Part shown: positions 8,652 to 18,096 of the stretch, piece after piece
How positions within the stretch are numbered: position 1 is the stretch's first letter
Layout: every line of letters begins with the position of its first letter
The notes under the pieces: generated by a model
What the model was told of the DNA's origin: nothing
Databases searched by the model: none
What the model saw: the letters and a program-made list of their open reading frames with translations, nothing else
Made by a program: the position numbers and the translations under genes
Assembly (NCBI RefSeq): GCF_001870675.1
Contig: NZ_MEHT01000001.1
Span: 248,001 to 312,000, forward strand
Reading direction: 5' to 3'
DNA from: Roseinatronobacter thiooxidans
GTDB taxonomy: Bacteria; Pseudomonadota; Alphaproteobacteria; Rhodobacterales; Rhodobacteraceae
Length of the DNA: 64,000 nt

Positions 8652-10103
8652 ATGAGTTTCACTCTGGCCATCGTAGGCCGCCCCAATGTCGGAAAATCGA
8701 CGCTGTTCAACCGTCTGGTGGGCAAGCGTCTGGCGCTGGTCGATGACCAGCCCGGCGTCACGCGCGATTTGCGCGAAGGTGATGCACGGTTGGGCGATCT
8801 GCGCTTTACTGTCATCGACACTGCCGGTCTGGAAGAGGTGACAGATGAAAGCCTGCAGGGGCGCATGCGGCGGTTGACCGAACGCGCGGTCGATATGGCC
8901 GATATCTGCCTGTTTCTGGTTGATGCGCGCACGGGCATTACCCCCACGGACGAGATGTTCGCCGAAATCCTGCGCAAGCGCGCGGATCATGTGATCCTTG
9001 GTGCCAACAAGGCCGAAGGCCGCGCGGGCGAATCCGGTGTGCTGGACGCTTATGCCTTGGGTCTGGGAGAGCCGTTGCGCCTGTCGGCCGAACATGGCGA
9101 GGGGATGGACGAGCTGTATCACATCCTGCGCCCTGTGGCCGATGAATTCTCTGAACGCGCCGAGGCGGATGCCCCCGAAACCGATCTGGATGTCAGCGAC
9201 GACGCACCAGAGGATTTCACCCCCAGCGCCAAGCGCCCGTTGCAAGTGGCTGTCATCGGGCGGCCCAATGCAGGCAAATCCACGCTGATCAACACGATTC
9301 TGGGCGAAGATCGTCTTCTGACAGGGCCAGAGGCGGGGATCACGCGCGATGCGATTTCTGTCTCTCTGAACTGGTTGGGCACACCCACGCGGATATTCGA
9401 CACGGCGGGTATGCGCAAGAAAGCGCGCGTCACGGATAAGCTGGAAAAGCTTTCAGTCTCGGACGGGTTGCGCGCTGTGCGCTTTGCCGAAGTTGTGGTG
9501 GTTCTGCTGGATGCTGCCATTCCGTTTGAACAACAAGACCTGCGCATTGCCGATTTCGCCGAGACGGAAGGGCGCGCGGTGGTGGTTGCGGTGAATAAAT
9601 GGGATCTGGAAGAAGACAAGCAGGACAAGCTTAAAGCCCTGCGGACCGGATTTGAAAAACTGTTGCCGCAGCTTCGTGGCGCGCCGCTGGTGACAGTGTC
9701 TGCCATCACCGGCAAGGGGCTGGACCGTTTGCACGATGCTGTGTTGCGCGCGCATGAAGTCTGGAACCGGCGCATTTCCACCGCGCGACTGAACCAATGG
9801 CTGGGCGCGATGGTCGAGGCGCACCCGCCCCCCGCACCGGGCGGCAAGCGCATCAAGCTGCGTTATGCCACACAGGCCAAAACCCGCCCGCCGGGCTTTG
9901 TATTCATGTGCTCGCACCCTGAAGACCTGCCGGCCAGCTATACGCGGTATCTGGTGAATGGGTTGCGTGACCATTTCGACATGCCGGGCACGCCTATTCG
10001 TGTGTTCATGCGGTCGCAAAACGACAAAAACCCGTTCAAGGGCCGCAAGAAAGCGCCACCGTCGAAACTGCGCAAGCATTTGCAGGGGCGCAAGGCGGAT
10101 TAA
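8652..10103 (+). CDS. der: Ribosome-biogenesis GTPase Der (EngA)
   Basis: A 483-aa essential double-GTPase that assists maturation of the 50S ribosomal subunit. Two tandem G domains are visible. G1 motifs are GRPNVGKST (residues 8-16) and GRPNAGKST in the second domain. DTAGLE and DTAGMR are the two G3 motifs, and NKWD the second G4. The first G4 reads NKAE rather than NKxD. A C-terminal KH-like domain with a basic tail ([14 protein letters not shown]) completes the family plan, and the length is normal. Confidence 0.96.
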   Translation: MSFTLAIVGRPNVGKSTLFNRLVGKRLALVDDQPGVTRDLREGDARLGDLRFTVIDTAGLEEVTDESLQGRMRRLTERAVDMADICLFLVDARTGITPTDEMFAEILRKRADHVILGANKAEGRAGESGVLDAYALGLGEPLRLSAEHGEGMDELYHILRPVADEFSERAEADAPETDLDVSDDAPEDFTPSAKRPLQVAVIGRPNAGKSTLINTILGEDRLLTGPEAGITRDAISVSLNWLGTPTRIFDTAGMRKKARVTDKLEKLSVSDGLRAVRFAEVVVVLLDAAIPFEQQDLRIADFAETEGRAVVVAVNKWDLEEDKQDKLKALRTGFEKLLPQLRGAPLVTVSAITGKGLDRLHDAVLRAHEVWNRRISTARLNQWLGAMVEAHPPPAPGGKRIKLRYATQAKTRPPGFVFMCSHPEDLPASYTRYLVNGLRDHFDMPGTPIRVFMRSQNDKNPFKGRKKAPPSKLRKHLQGRKAD

Positions 10104-10147
10104 GGGGTGTGATGGGGTGGTTTGTGGCCGTCGTCTGAATCACCCCT

Positions 10148-10317
10148 GCGCGGAACAAAGGCGCGAAGCGCCGCCGCGCATCGCCGGGCCGCACCCACGG
10201 CACGGCGATTTGGCTGGGCTACGCGCAAAGCCTTGATCTTACGCGGATTTGGCCAGCATAAAGCGCAATAGCAGCGGGCGAGGATCGCCGCACCGCGGCC
10301 CGACGCTGCGCGGCTTG
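10148..10317 (+). repeat. Dispersed intergenic repeat, copy A (full length)
   Basis: A 170-bp element running from GCGCGGA to GCGCGGCTTG. It aligns without gaps to copy B at 14977-15146, with about 12 differences counted by eye. It contains a head hairpin GGCGC-GAA-GCGCC (10160-10172), a second hairpin built on GCCG/CGGC inside ATCGCC/GGCGAT, and a third near the tail (GGCGA-GGA-TCGCC). It fills the gap between the convergent der and aroC genes. An open frame crosses it on the minus strand, but nothing supports translation. Confidence 0.9.
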
Positions 10318-10329
10318 TCGCGCACAGCC

Positions 10330-11451
10330 TCATTCTGGCGCGCAGGCCCCGATTTCGGCCACCGGCCCTGTGGCCCCTGTCTGGGCGCGGTGCAGCAACA
10401 GCTGGTCCAGCAGAATACAGGCCATCATCGCCTCGCCCACCGGCACGGCGCGGATGCCCACGCAAGGGTCGTGGCGGCCTTTGGTGACAACCTCTGTCGG
10501 CGCACCTGACCGCGTGACCGAGGCGCGCGGCGTGTGGATCGAGGAGGTGGGCTTGATCGCAAAGCGCACCACCACATCCTGCCCTGTGGAAATGCCCCCC
10601 AATATGCCACCCGCCTTGTTAGAGCGGTAGCGCGGGCCATCTGTGCCCATCTCGATCTCATCGGCGTTTTCCACGCCTGTCAGGCTGGCGGCGGCCATGC
10701 CTGCGCCGATTTCCACGCCTTTGACCGCGTTGATTGACATCATCGCAGCGGCCAGTTCGGTGTCGAGCTTGGCATAGATCGGCGCGCCAAGGCCCGCTGG
10801 CACGCCAGAGGCCACCACCTCGATCATGGCACCCACGGAATTGCCATCCTTGCGGATCTGGTCAAGTGCGCGCGCCCAGTCTTCGGCGGCCTGCGCATCG
10901 GGCACCCAGAACGGGTTGCGGTCAATCTCGGCTGCATCAAAGCGGGTGCGGTCTATGTGGTGTGGCCCCATCTGCACCATATAGCCGGTGATCTTCACCT
11001 GTGGCGCAAGGGTTTTCAGCACTTCGCGCGCCACAGCGCCCGCGGCCACGCGCGCCGCCGTTTCGCGCGCGGAACTGCGCCCGCCGCCGCGCGGGTCGCG
11101 CAGGCCATATTTCTGGAAATAGGTGATGTCTGCATGGCCGGGGCGGAATGTGTCGAGGATATTGCCGTAATCCTTGGACCGCTGGTCTACATTGCGGATC
11201 ATCAGCTGAATTGGTGTGCCGGTCGTGCGCCCCTCATAGACGCCCGACAGAATTTCCACCGCGTCTGGTTCGCGCCGCTGGGTTGTGTGCCGGTTCTGGC
11301 CGGGTTTGCGCCGGTCCAGCCATGTCTGGATCATCGCCTCATCCAGCGCCACGCCGGGGGGGCAGCCATCGACCGTGGCCCCAAGGGCAGGTCCGTGGCT
11401 TTCGCCCCATGTGGTGACACGGAACAGATGGCCGAATGTGTTGAAGCTCAT
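10330..11451 (-). CDS. aroC: Chorismate synthase
   Basis: A 373-aa cytoplasmic enzyme that converts 5-enolpyruvylshikimate-3-phosphate to chorismate with reduced FMN, the last shared step of aromatic amino-acid synthesis. Family motifs include the N-terminal [19 protein letters not shown], the segment [18 protein letters not shown] and the [15 protein letters not shown] region near the FMN site. I chose the ATG at 11451 because the conserved MSFNTFG start follows it; upstream in-frame codons are not family-like. It is divergent from the thiamine operon and convergent with der. Confidence 0.95.
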   Translation of the reverse strand: MSFNTFGHLFRVTTWGESHGPALGATVDGCPPGVALDEAMIQTWLDRRKPGQNRHTTQRREPDAVEILSGVYEGRTTGTPIQLMIRNVDQRSKDYGNILDTFRPGHADITYFQKYGLRDPRGGGRSSARETAARVAAGAVAREVLKTLAPQVKITGYMVQMGPHHIDRTRFDAAEIDRNPFWVPDAQAAEDWARALDQIRKDGNSVGAMIEVVASGVPAGLGAPIYAKLDTELAAAMMSINAVKGVEIGAGMAAASLTGVENADEIEMGTDGPRYRSNKAGGILGGISTGQDVVVRFAIKPTSSIHTPRASVTRSGAPTEVVTKGRHDPCVGIRAVPVGEAMMACILLDQLLLHRAQTGATGPVAEIGACAPE

Positions 11452-11547
11452 GCGCATGCACTCCTTGTATGCGAAACACTTAGCGGCAAGGCGCCACAGG
11501 CTCAAGCACTGCTCTTGCTCGGGCGGGCGAAAGCGATTAACTCTTGC

Positions 11548-11640
11548 GTCACCTCGGGGTGCCCAAACGGGCTGAGATGCGCCTTGCGCGAACCCGTTGA
11601 ACCTGACCCGGTTCGGACCGGCGGAGGGAAGGGTTCGGGC
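11548..11640 (+). promoter_or_regulatory. TPP riboswitch (THI element)
   Basis: The conserved thiamine-pyrophosphate aptamer landmarks appear in order: CGGGGTGCC, GGCTGAGATG (11570-11579), ACCCGTTGAACCTGACC (11592-11608) and CGGAGGGAAGG near 11630. It lies directly upstream of thiB. Binding of TPP is expected to lower expression of the transporter genes, either by termination or by hiding the ribosome-binding site (GGAGAGA just before the ATG at 11691). Confidence 0.95.
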
Positions 11641-11690
11641 GGTCTGCCCGCGTCAGTCTTCGCCTGTCGCAAGAGAGATGGAGAGAGAAT

Positions 11691-12668
11691 ATGACACGTC
11701 CCCTATATGCGACCATTGCGGCGCTGGCCCTTGCGGGGGCGGCGCAGGCCGACACCCTGACAGTGGTGGCCCCTGATTATTTCGGGTCCAGCTGGGGGCC
11801 AGGCCCCGCCATTAAGGAAGGGTTCGAGGCGCGCTGCGATTGCACGCTGGAATTTCGCACAGGCGATGTTCTGCCCCGCCTGATGCTGGATGGCGCGCGG
11901 CTGGAAGGGGATGTGATCATTGGTTTGGGGACCGATGAATTGCTGCGCGCGCGTCAGACAGGGTTATTTGCAGGGCATGGGCAGAATCTGGCCCCGTTGA
12001 GCGTGCCGGTGGACTGGGTGGATGATGTGTTCATCCCCTTTAACTGGTCTTATGTCGCCTTTGTCTATGACCGCACGCGGATGGATAACCCGCCCACCAG
12101 CTTTGCCGAACTGATAGAGCGCAATGATATTTCGCTGATCTGGCAAGACCCGCGTTCTTCCGGGGCGGGGCTGGCGCTGATGCTGTGGGTGGACCAGCTT
12201 TATGGCGATGATGCGCTGCGCATCTGGGAAAACCTTGCCGCCAAGACTGTGACAGTCACTGCGGGATGGTCCGAAGCTTACGGGATGTTCACCAATGGCG
12301 AGGCTGACATGGTGCTGAGCTACACCACATCGCCTGCCTATCACATTGTGGCCGAAGAGGATGACAGCAAGGCCGCCGCGATATTCGACGAGGGGCATTA
12401 TTTCATTGCCGAAGCCGCAGGGGTGCTGGCGGGGGCCGTGCAGCCTGATCTGGCGCGCGATTTCATGGCCTATATCCTGTCGGAGGATTTCCAGCAGATG
12501 ATCGCAACGGCAAACTGGTCCTACCCGTCTGCCCTGCCGCATGACGACTGGCCAGAGGTGTTCCGCAACCTGCCCCTGCCCGAAACCGCGATTTTCCTGA
12601 CCGAGGATGCAGCGGATATGCGCCGCTCGCCTGCCTTGGCGCATTGGCTGGATGGCATGACACGGTGA
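11691..12668 (+). CDS. thiB: Thiamine ABC transporter substrate-binding protein
   Basis: A 325-aa periplasmic binding protein for thiamine and its phosphates. A cleavable signal peptide (about residues 1-20, ending GAAQA) leads into the family start DTLTVVAPDYF. Later segments (TVTAGWSEAYGMFTNGEADMVLSY) match the ThiB/TbpA family. A TPP riboswitch precedes it, and the stop codon overlaps the GTG start of thiP by four bases, so thiBPQ is one operon. Length is typical. Confidence 0.95.
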   Translation: MTRPLYATIAALALAGAAQADTLTVVAPDYFGSSWGPGPAIKEGFEARCDCTLEFRTGDVLPRLMLDGARLEGDVIIGLGTDELLRARQTGLFAGHGQNLAPLSVPVDWVDDVFIPFNWSYVAFVYDRTRMDNPPTSFAELIERNDISLIWQDPRSSGAGLALMLWVDQLYGDDALRIWENLAAKTVTVTAGWSEAYGMFTNGEADMVLSYTTSPAYHIVAEEDDSKAAAIFDEGHYFIAEAAGVLAGAVQPDLARDFMAYILSEDFQQMIATANWSYPSALPHDDWPEVFRNLPLPETAIFLTEDAADMRRSPALAHWLDGMTR

Positions 12669-14242
12669 CGCGCGACCCTGCCCGCACAGCGCGCGCGCTG
12701 GTTTTACTGGCGGGCGGGGGTGTTGCGGCGTGGCTGCTGGTGTTGAATTTCGGCGCGCTGTTGGCTGTGGCATGGCGGGCCGAAGGGTTCACTGCGTTGC
12801 GCGGTGCCGATTGGGCGGCGGTGCGCTTTACGTTGGTGCAGGCGCTGTGGTCGGCGGCGCTGTCGGTGCTGCTGGCCGTGCCTATTGCGCGGGCCTTGGC
12901 GCGGCGGCGGTTTGTGGGGCGCGATGCGCTGATCATGCTGATGGGCGCGCCGTTTATTCTGCCAACCTTGGTGGCCGTGCTGGGCCTGTTGGCGGTGTTT
13001 GGCCGCGCGGGGCTGGTCAACCAAGGGCTGGAGGGGCTTGGCCTTGCGCGGCTGAACATCTTTGGCCTGCATGGGGTGGTGCTGGCGCATGTATTCTATA
13101 ACCTGCCCTTGGCCACGCGCATTTTGCTGCAAGGCTGGGCTGCGATCCCTGCCGAACGGTTCCGCCTTGGGGCCAGCCTTGGGTTTGGCCCGCGCGATAC
13201 ATTCCGCCAGTTGGAATGGCCCATGCTGCGCGACTTGGTTCCGGGCGCGTTTTTGGTGATTTTCCTGATCTGCCTGACCAGTTTTTCCGTGGCGCTGACG
13301 ATGGGCGGCGGGCCACGCGCCACGACGGTGGAGCTGGCGATTTATCAGGCGTTCCGGTTCGATTTCGACATGGGCCGCGCGGCCATGCTGGCGCTGGTGC
13401 AGTTCGGGTTATGCGCGGGCGCGGGGGTGCTGGCGTGGCGTGTGGCGCTGCCTTCCGGGCTTGGCGGGGGGATGGACCGGCCCGTGTTGCGGTTTGACAC
13501 AGGCGCTGTGTGCCTGCGGGTCTGGGATGGCACGCTGATTGTGGCGGGGGCGCTGTTCCTGCTGGTGCCGCTGGCGCTGGTGGTGCTGCGCGGCGCGCCG
13601 CATGTGACGGGCCTGCCGCCAGAGGTGTGGCAGGCCGCTGCGCGCTCGCTTCTGGTGGCGCTGGGCGCGACGGGTGTGACCCTGGCCATGACGCTGGCGC
13701 TGGCGCATGCGGTGTTGGCTGTCGGGCCGGTACGCGGGGCGGTGCTGGAATGGCTGGGGCTGGCGGCCTTGGCGGCCTCTCCCCTTGTGATTGGCACGGG
13801 CCTGTATCTGCTGATCCGCCCGCTTGCCAACCCGCGCGATTTTGCGCTGCTGGTGACAATGCTGGTGAATGCAGGCATGGCGCTGCCCTTTGCCCTGCGG
13901 CTGATCCTGCCGGGGTTGCGCGATGTGATGGCCAGTCAGGGGCGGCTGGCCGATAGTCTGGGCCTGCATGGCTGGGCGCGGCTGCGGATTGTGACCCTGC
14001 CGCGCCTGCGCCGCCCTTTGGGCTTTGCCGCCGGATTGACGGCAGCCTTGTCGATGGGCGATCTGGGGGTGATCATGCTGTTTGCCGAGCGCGAGGGGGC
14101 AACCCTGCCGATGCAGCTTTACCGCCTGATGACCGCCTACCGGCTGGATGATGCGGCGGGGGCAGCACTTGTGCTGCTGGGGGCCAGCCTTGCGCTGTTT
14201 TGGCTGTTTGACAGATGGGGGCGCGGGCGTGCTGAGGCTTGA
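12665..14242 (+). CDS. thiP: Thiamine ABC transporter permease
   Basis: A 525-aa inner-membrane permease with about 12 hydrophobic segments, a duplicated fusion of two MetI-like halves as in E. coli ThiP. Two EAA-type loops are visible: the first around RFRLGASLGFGPRDTFRQLEW and the second around GRLADSLGLHGWARLRIV. I chose the GTG at 12665, which gives the GTGA overlap with thiB; a TTG at 12644 is also in frame but would overlap thiB more. It works with ThiB and ThiQ. Confidence 0.94.
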   Translation: MTRDPARTARALVLLAGGGVAAWLLVLNFGALLAVAWRAEGFTALRGADWAAVRFTLVQALWSAALSVLLAVPIARALARRRFVGRDALIMLMGAPFILPTLVAVLGLLAVFGRAGLVNQGLEGLGLARLNIFGLHGVVLAHVFYNLPLATRILLQGWAAIPAERFRLGASLGFGPRDTFRQLEWPMLRDLVPGAFLVIFLICLTSFSVALTMGGGPRATTVELAIYQAFRFDFDMGRAAMLALVQFGLCAGAGVLAWRVALPSGLGGGMDRPVLRFDTGAVCLRVWDGTLIVAGALFLLVPLALVVLRGAPHVTGLPPEVWQAAARSLLVALGATGVTLAMTLALAHAVLAVGPVRGAVLEWLGLAALAASPLVIGTGLYLLIRPLANPRDFALLVTMLVNAGMALPFALRLILPGLRDVMASQGRLADSLGLHGWARLRIVTLPRLRRPLGFAAGLTAALSMGDLGVIMLFAEREGATLPMQLYRLMTAYRLDDAAGAALVLLGASLALFWLFDRWGRGRAEA

Positions 14243-14921
14243 AGATGTGACCATCCTGCAGGATGATTTTTCCCTGCGTGCCGGTCTGGAGGTGGCGCGG
14301 GGTGCGCGTGTGGCGGTTATTGGCCCGTCCGGGGCGGGCAAGTCCACGCTGCTGGGCGCTGTGGCGGGGTTTGTGCCCGTGGCGCAGGGGCGCATTCTGT
14401 GGGCGGGCGCGGAGATGACAGGCCAAAGCCCTGCTATGCGCCCGATTTCTGTGTTGTTTCAGGATAATAACCTGTTTCCGCATCTGTCGGCCTTTGACAA
14501 TGTGGCGCTGGGCCTGCGCCCGTCTTTGCGGCTGGGTGTGGCAGAACGCGCGCAGGTTGCAGCGGCGCTGGCGCGGGTGGGGCTGGAGGGGCTTGGCACA
14601 CGCCGCCCTGCGCAACTGTCCGGCGGGCAGCAAAGCCGCGTGGCGCTGGCGCGGGTGGTGTTGCAGGGCAAGCCGCTGGTGCTGCTGGACGAGCCGTTCT
14701 CGGCGCTTGGCCCCGCGCTGAAGGTCGAAATGCTGCATCTGGTGGCCGAGATTTGCCGCGAGACAGGCGCGACATTGCTGATGGTGACGCATGACATCGC
14801 TGACGCGCGCGCGATTGCGGACCAGACGATATTGGTGGCCGATGGCGTGGCCGAAGGCCCGTTTGAAACGGCGCAACTGTTGGCGAACCCGCCAGAGGCA
14901 CTGCGGGCGTATTTGGGCTAG
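14229..14921 (+). CDS. thiQ: Thiamine ABC transporter ATP-binding protein
   Basis: A 230-aa ABC ATPase that powers ThiP. Visible motifs are Walker A (GPSGAGKST), the Q-loop (SVLFQDNNLFPHL), the signature (LSGGQQSRVALAR), Walker B (LVLLDEPFSALGP) and the switch His (VTHDIADA). The GTG at 14229 gives the normal ThiQ start (LRLEDVTI) and overlaps thiP by 14 bases. A longer in-frame extension to 14148 would lie wholly inside thiP and is not family-like. Confidence 0.95.
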   Translation: MLRLEDVTILQDDFSLRAGLEVARGARVAVIGPSGAGKSTLLGAVAGFVPVAQGRILWAGAEMTGQSPAMRPISVLFQDNNLFPHLSAFDNVALGLRPSLRLGVAERAQVAAALARVGLEGLGTRRPAQLSGGQQSRVALARVVLQGKPLVLLDEPFSALGPALKVEMLHLVAEICRETGATLLMVTHDIADARAIADQTILVADGVAEGPFETAQLLANPPEALRAYLG

Positions 14922-14976
14922 GGTTCGGCTGTATGGAGTAAATCAGGTGTTGTCGCGCCCGTTTCCGCAAGGAGTT

Positions 14977-15146
14977 GCGCGGAGTCAAGGCGCGAAGCGC
15001 CGCCGCGCATCGCCGGGCCGCACCCACGGCACGGCGATTTGGCTTGGCTACGCACAAAGCCTTGATATTACGCGAATTTGGCCTGCATAAAGTGCTGTAG
15101 CAGGGGGCGAGGATCGCCGCACCGCGGCCCGACGCTGCGCGGCTTG
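14977..15146 (+). repeat. Dispersed intergenic repeat, copy B (full length)
   Basis: A 170-bp element, colinear and gap-free with copy A. It has the same head hairpin (GGCGC-GAA-GCGCC) and ends in GCGCGGCTTG. It sits between the convergent thiQ and fur-family genes. Differences from copy A cluster just after the head, in the loop around AAAGTGCTGTAGC, and at a few single positions in the middle; the hairpin arms are unchanged. Confidence 0.9.
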
Positions 15147-15171
15147 CCACCTGCAAGAGTGCCTGCGCGCT

Positions 15172-15579
15172 TTACTTCACCTTGCGACCCAGCAATTCCA
15201 GCCGGTGCCCTTCCAGCCGGTAGCCCAACCGCCGCGCGATTTTTTCCTGCAACGCTTCGATCTCGGGGTCGCAGAATTCGATCACCTCGCCGGTATCCAT
15301 GTCGATCAGGTGGTCGTGATGCGCGCGTTCGCTGTCTTCAAACCGTGCGCGGCCATCGCCAAATTCCAGCCGGTCCAGAATGCCGGTTTCTTCCAGCAAT
15401 TTCACAGTGCGGTAGACTGTGGCCAGCGAGATGCGCGAATCCAGCGCATTGGCGCGGGCGTGCAATTCTTCGACATCGGGGTGTCCGTCCGCATCCTCGA
15501 TCACGCGCGCGATGGTGCGGCGCTGGTCTGTCATCCGCAGACCCTGTGCTTCCAGACGGTCAAGAATGGATTTGTTCAC
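15172..15579 (-). CDS. Fur-family metalloregulator (Fur/Mur type)
   Basis: A 135-aa transcriptional repressor of the ferric-uptake-regulator family. The N-terminal winged helix carries LRMTDQRRTIARVIEDA and the recognition segment SLATVYRTVKLLEE. The dimerisation/metal domain has AHHDHLIDMDTGEVIEF. It lacks the C-terminal CxxC zinc pairs of enterobacterial Fur, as is common in alphaproteobacterial Fur/Mur, which often senses manganese. The start is a GTG. It is divergent from the ChrA-type transporter across 140 bp, which may contain promoters for both; no clear Fur or Mur box was recognised there. Confidence 0.88.
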   Translation of the reverse strand: MNKSILDRLEAQGLRMTDQRRTIARVIEDADGHPDVEELHARANALDSRISLATVYRTVKLLEETGILDRLEFGDGRARFEDSERAHHDHLIDMDTGEVIEFCDPEIEALQEKIARRLGYRLEGHRLELLGRKVK

Positions 15580-15719
15580 GCTGGTTTCCTTGGCACTGCC
15601 TTGGAGGGCAGTTTAAACCCTCTCGTCCGGCCTGAAAACCGTTAATCGTGGCCCAAGGACTGGACGTCATGCCAGTGCTGCCCCATGAAGGGGTACCCGA
15701 ACATGGCATAGGGGGCGAC

Positions 15720-16925
15720 ATGACCGATGTGACGCAAACGCCGCAACAGGGCAGCGCGCGAGAGGTGTTCTGGGCCTTCCTGAAACTTGGGCTGACCAGT
15801 TTTGGCGGGCCGATTGCGCATCTGGGCTATTTCCGCGACGAATTGGTAACACGCAGGGGGTGGGTGTCAGAAGCCGCCTATGCCGATCTTGTCGCGCTGT
15901 GCCAGTTCCTGCCCGGTCCTGCCTCCAGCCAGGTGGGGTTTGCGCTGGGGCTGATGCGCGCGGGCTGGCTGGGCGCGCTTGCGGCTTTCACCGCGTTTAC
16001 GCTGCCCTCGGCACTGGTGCTGCTGGGTTTTGCGATGACTGCGGCCAATCTGGCGGGGCCGGTGGGAACGGGCGCGCTGAACGGGTTGAAGATTGTGGCG
16101 GTGGCGATTGTGGCGCAGGCCGTGCTTGGCATGGCGCGCGCGCTATGCCCTGATGCAGCGCGCGCCGCGATTGCGGCGGCGGCGGTGGTGGTGCTGGCCT
16201 TTGTGCCGGGGCCGCTGGGCATGGTGGGCGCGATCACGCTGGGCGGGGTGGCTGGGCTGATGCTGGGGCGCGGGGCCACTGCGCCTGCCGGCAGGTCTGC
16301 GCCAGTGCCAGTGTCGCGCGGTGTGGCGCTGGGGGCGTTGGCCGCGTTTTTTGCCTTGCTTGCGCTGTTGCCGCTGGTGGCGGGGCAGGCGCAGGCGCTG
16401 GCCGTGATTGACAGTTTCTACCGCGCGGGGGCGCTGGTCTTCGGGGGCGGGCATGTGGTTCTGCCGCTGTTGCAGGCCGAGGTTGTGGCACCGGGTTGGG
16501 TCAGCCCTGACGCGTTTCTGGCAGGATATGGCGCGGCGCAGGCCGTGCCGGGGCCGCTATTCACCTTCGCGGCGTATCTGGGCGCTGTTCTGGGGCCAGA
16601 GCCGCACGGGCTGGCAGGGGCTGCGCTGGCACTGGCGGCGGTGTTCCTGCCGGGATTCTTGCTGTTGGTGGGGGTTTTGCCGTTCTGGGACCAGTTCCGC
16701 CGCATGGCGCGTGCGCAATCGCTGATGCAGGGCGCGAATGCAGCGGTGGTGGGCATATTGGGCGCGGCGCTGTATGCGCCTGTCTTTACCAGCGCGATCG
16801 GAGATATGCGCGATTTCGCGCTGGCGCTGGCCTGTTTCGTGCTGCTGGTCGCGTGGAAAGCGCCGCCTTGGGCGGTGGTTGTGGTTGCGGCTTTGGGCGG
16901 GGTTGGGTTGGCCTTGGCGGGGTAG
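15720..16925 (+). CDS. chrA: Chromate-transporter (CHR) family protein
   Basis: A 401-aa integral membrane protein with two homologous CHR domains, the long-chain ChrA architecture. Each half starts with a signature: FLKLGLTSFGGPIAHLGYF plus QFLPGPASSQ in the first, and FYRAGALVFGGGHVVLPLL plus GAAQAVPGPLFTFAAYLG in the second. About ten hydrophobic helices are visible. Characterised members export chromate, but many paralogues have unknown substrates. I chose the ATG at 15720 as the last in-frame start before the family-like region; an upstream ATG at 15669 is less likely. Confidence 0.85.
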   Translation: MTDVTQTPQQGSAREVFWAFLKLGLTSFGGPIAHLGYFRDELVTRRGWVSEAAYADLVALCQFLPGPASSQVGFALGLMRAGWLGALAAFTAFTLPSALVLLGFAMTAANLAGPVGTGALNGLKIVAVAIVAQAVLGMARALCPDAARAAIAAAAVVVLAFVPGPLGMVGAITLGGVAGLMLGRGATAPAGRSAPVPVSRGVALGALAAFFALLALLPLVAGQAQALAVIDSFYRAGALVFGGGHVVLPLLQAEVVAPGWVSPDAFLAGYGAAQAVPGPLFTFAAYLGAVLGPEPHGLAGAALALAAVFLPGFLLLVGVLPFWDQFRRMARAQSLMQGANAAVVGILGAALYAPVFTSAIGDMRDFALALACFVLLVAWKAPPWAVVVVAALGGVGLALAG

Positions 16926-16964
16926 AACGCGCCGCCTGCGGGGTTGGGATGCACCTGCCCTTGC

Positions 16965-17035
16965 GCGCGGAATCAAGGGCCGCAGGCCCGCCGCGCATCG
17001 GCGGGCCGCACCACCGGCACGGCGATGCGCGGCTT
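16965..17035 (+). repeat. Dispersed intergenic repeat, copy D (internally deleted)
   Basis: A 71-bp form that keeps the head (GCGCGGA, then hairpin GGGCC-GCA-GGCCC), the second GCCG/CGGC hairpin and GGCACGGCGAT, then jumps straight to the tail GCGCGGCTT. About 100 bp of the full element is missing. Its head stem differs from copies A and B at two paired positions, both compensated. It lies between convergent chrA and dgoK-like genes. Confidence 0.75.
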
Positions 17036-17108
17036 TTGTCCGTTTTTCAGCGCCCCCGAAGCCATCATTGCGTTTCTACCCGCATAGGGTAAACCCCAAA
17101 GCGCGGGG

Positions 17109-18020
17109 TCAATGCGCTTGCGGGCGGTGTTGCTGTGGCAGATAGGCGCGCGCAGCACCTAGCCCTGCAAGGGTCATGTCGGCCATGTCATGCAGTGTCA
17201 CAGGCACGGACAGGCGCGCGCATGCTGTGGCATAAGCCTGCGCGACATCCTTGGCCCCGATGACTGCCACGCGCTGGCCCAGCCAATAGGGTTTGGTGGC
17301 CGCCAGTTCCGCCCCGACCAAAAGCCCCGACAGCCGCGCGCGGGCATAGCCGGTGTCTTGGCCGTGCAACAGGGTTTGTGCGCGGATCGAGAACAGCCGC
17401 GCCATCAGCCGCTCTGGCCGTTCCATGCTTTCGTCGAACCCTTGGGCAAAGCCCGCCTCATCCCAGCCGCCAAGCGAATGGCGCAGGGTCGAATGCTCTG
17501 ACAGCAGCGCAAACATTTCGCCTGTCAGGAAGGTTTGAAAACTGACCACCTCGCCCGCGCTGATATGCGCCCATTTGCTATGGGTTCCGGGCAGGCAGAT
17601 CACCCCGTCCCAGTCGGGGTTCAGCGCCATGAACCCCGCGATCTGGGTTTCTTCGCCGCGCATCACATCGGGCGGTGTGGTCTGTTTCAGCCCCGGCACC
17701 ACATGCAGCGACACGCGCAAATCGCGGCTTTCGGCCTGCACCAATGCCTTGCCCAGCGGTGCGCAGGGAACGGGCCTGTAGCTGGCCTCGATCCAGTCTT
17801 TCGCGCCGCCCAGCATGCCGCACAGGATAACGGGTGTTACTTGCCCCTCTGGCAGCCAGTCTTCGATCAATTCCAGCAATGCGGGTTCCATTTCTGCGCG
17901 CGAAAGCTGCGCCATGCCGTGGCCGGATTGTGCAGATTGCACCACAGAATGCCCCGCCAAACCCCAGACGCGCAAATGCGACTGGCCCCAATCTGCTGCA
18001 ATCCAGTCGAGTTTTGTCAT
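17109..18020 (-). CDS. dgoK: 2-dehydro-3-deoxygalactonokinase family protein
   Basis: A 303-aa sugar kinase of the DgoK family, which phosphorylates 2-keto-3-deoxygalactonate in the De Ley-Doudoroff galactonate route. It starts with the family motif WIAADWGQSHLRVW and contains VILCGMLGGAKDW, MRGEETQIAGF and LPGTHSKWAH. Its partner aldolase (DgoA) is not in the window. It lies downstream of murQ on the same strand, opposite nagK/nagA. The true substrate here could therefore be an amino-sugar-related compound; that is inference from context only. Confidence 0.82.
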   Translation of the reverse strand: MTKLDWIAADWGQSHLRVWGLAGHSVVQSAQSGHGMAQLSRAEMEPALLELIEDWLPEGQVTPVILCGMLGGAKDWIEASYRPVPCAPLGKALVQAESRDLRVSLHVVPGLKQTTPPDVMRGEETQIAGFMALNPDWDGVICLPGTHSKWAHISAGEVVSFQTFLTGEMFALLSEHSTLRHSLGGWDEAGFAQGFDESMERPERLMARLFSIRAQTLLHGQDTGYARARLSGLLVGAELAATKPYWLGQRVAVIGAKDVAQAYATACARLSVPVTLHDMADMTLAGLGAARAYLPQQHRPQAH

Positions 18021-18096
18021 TCGGTGGCTACCTTGGCGCGTGCAATCAGGGGGTGGTGATAGGGGGGTTCCGGGCGGTTGGTCAAGGGTGGCGGGA

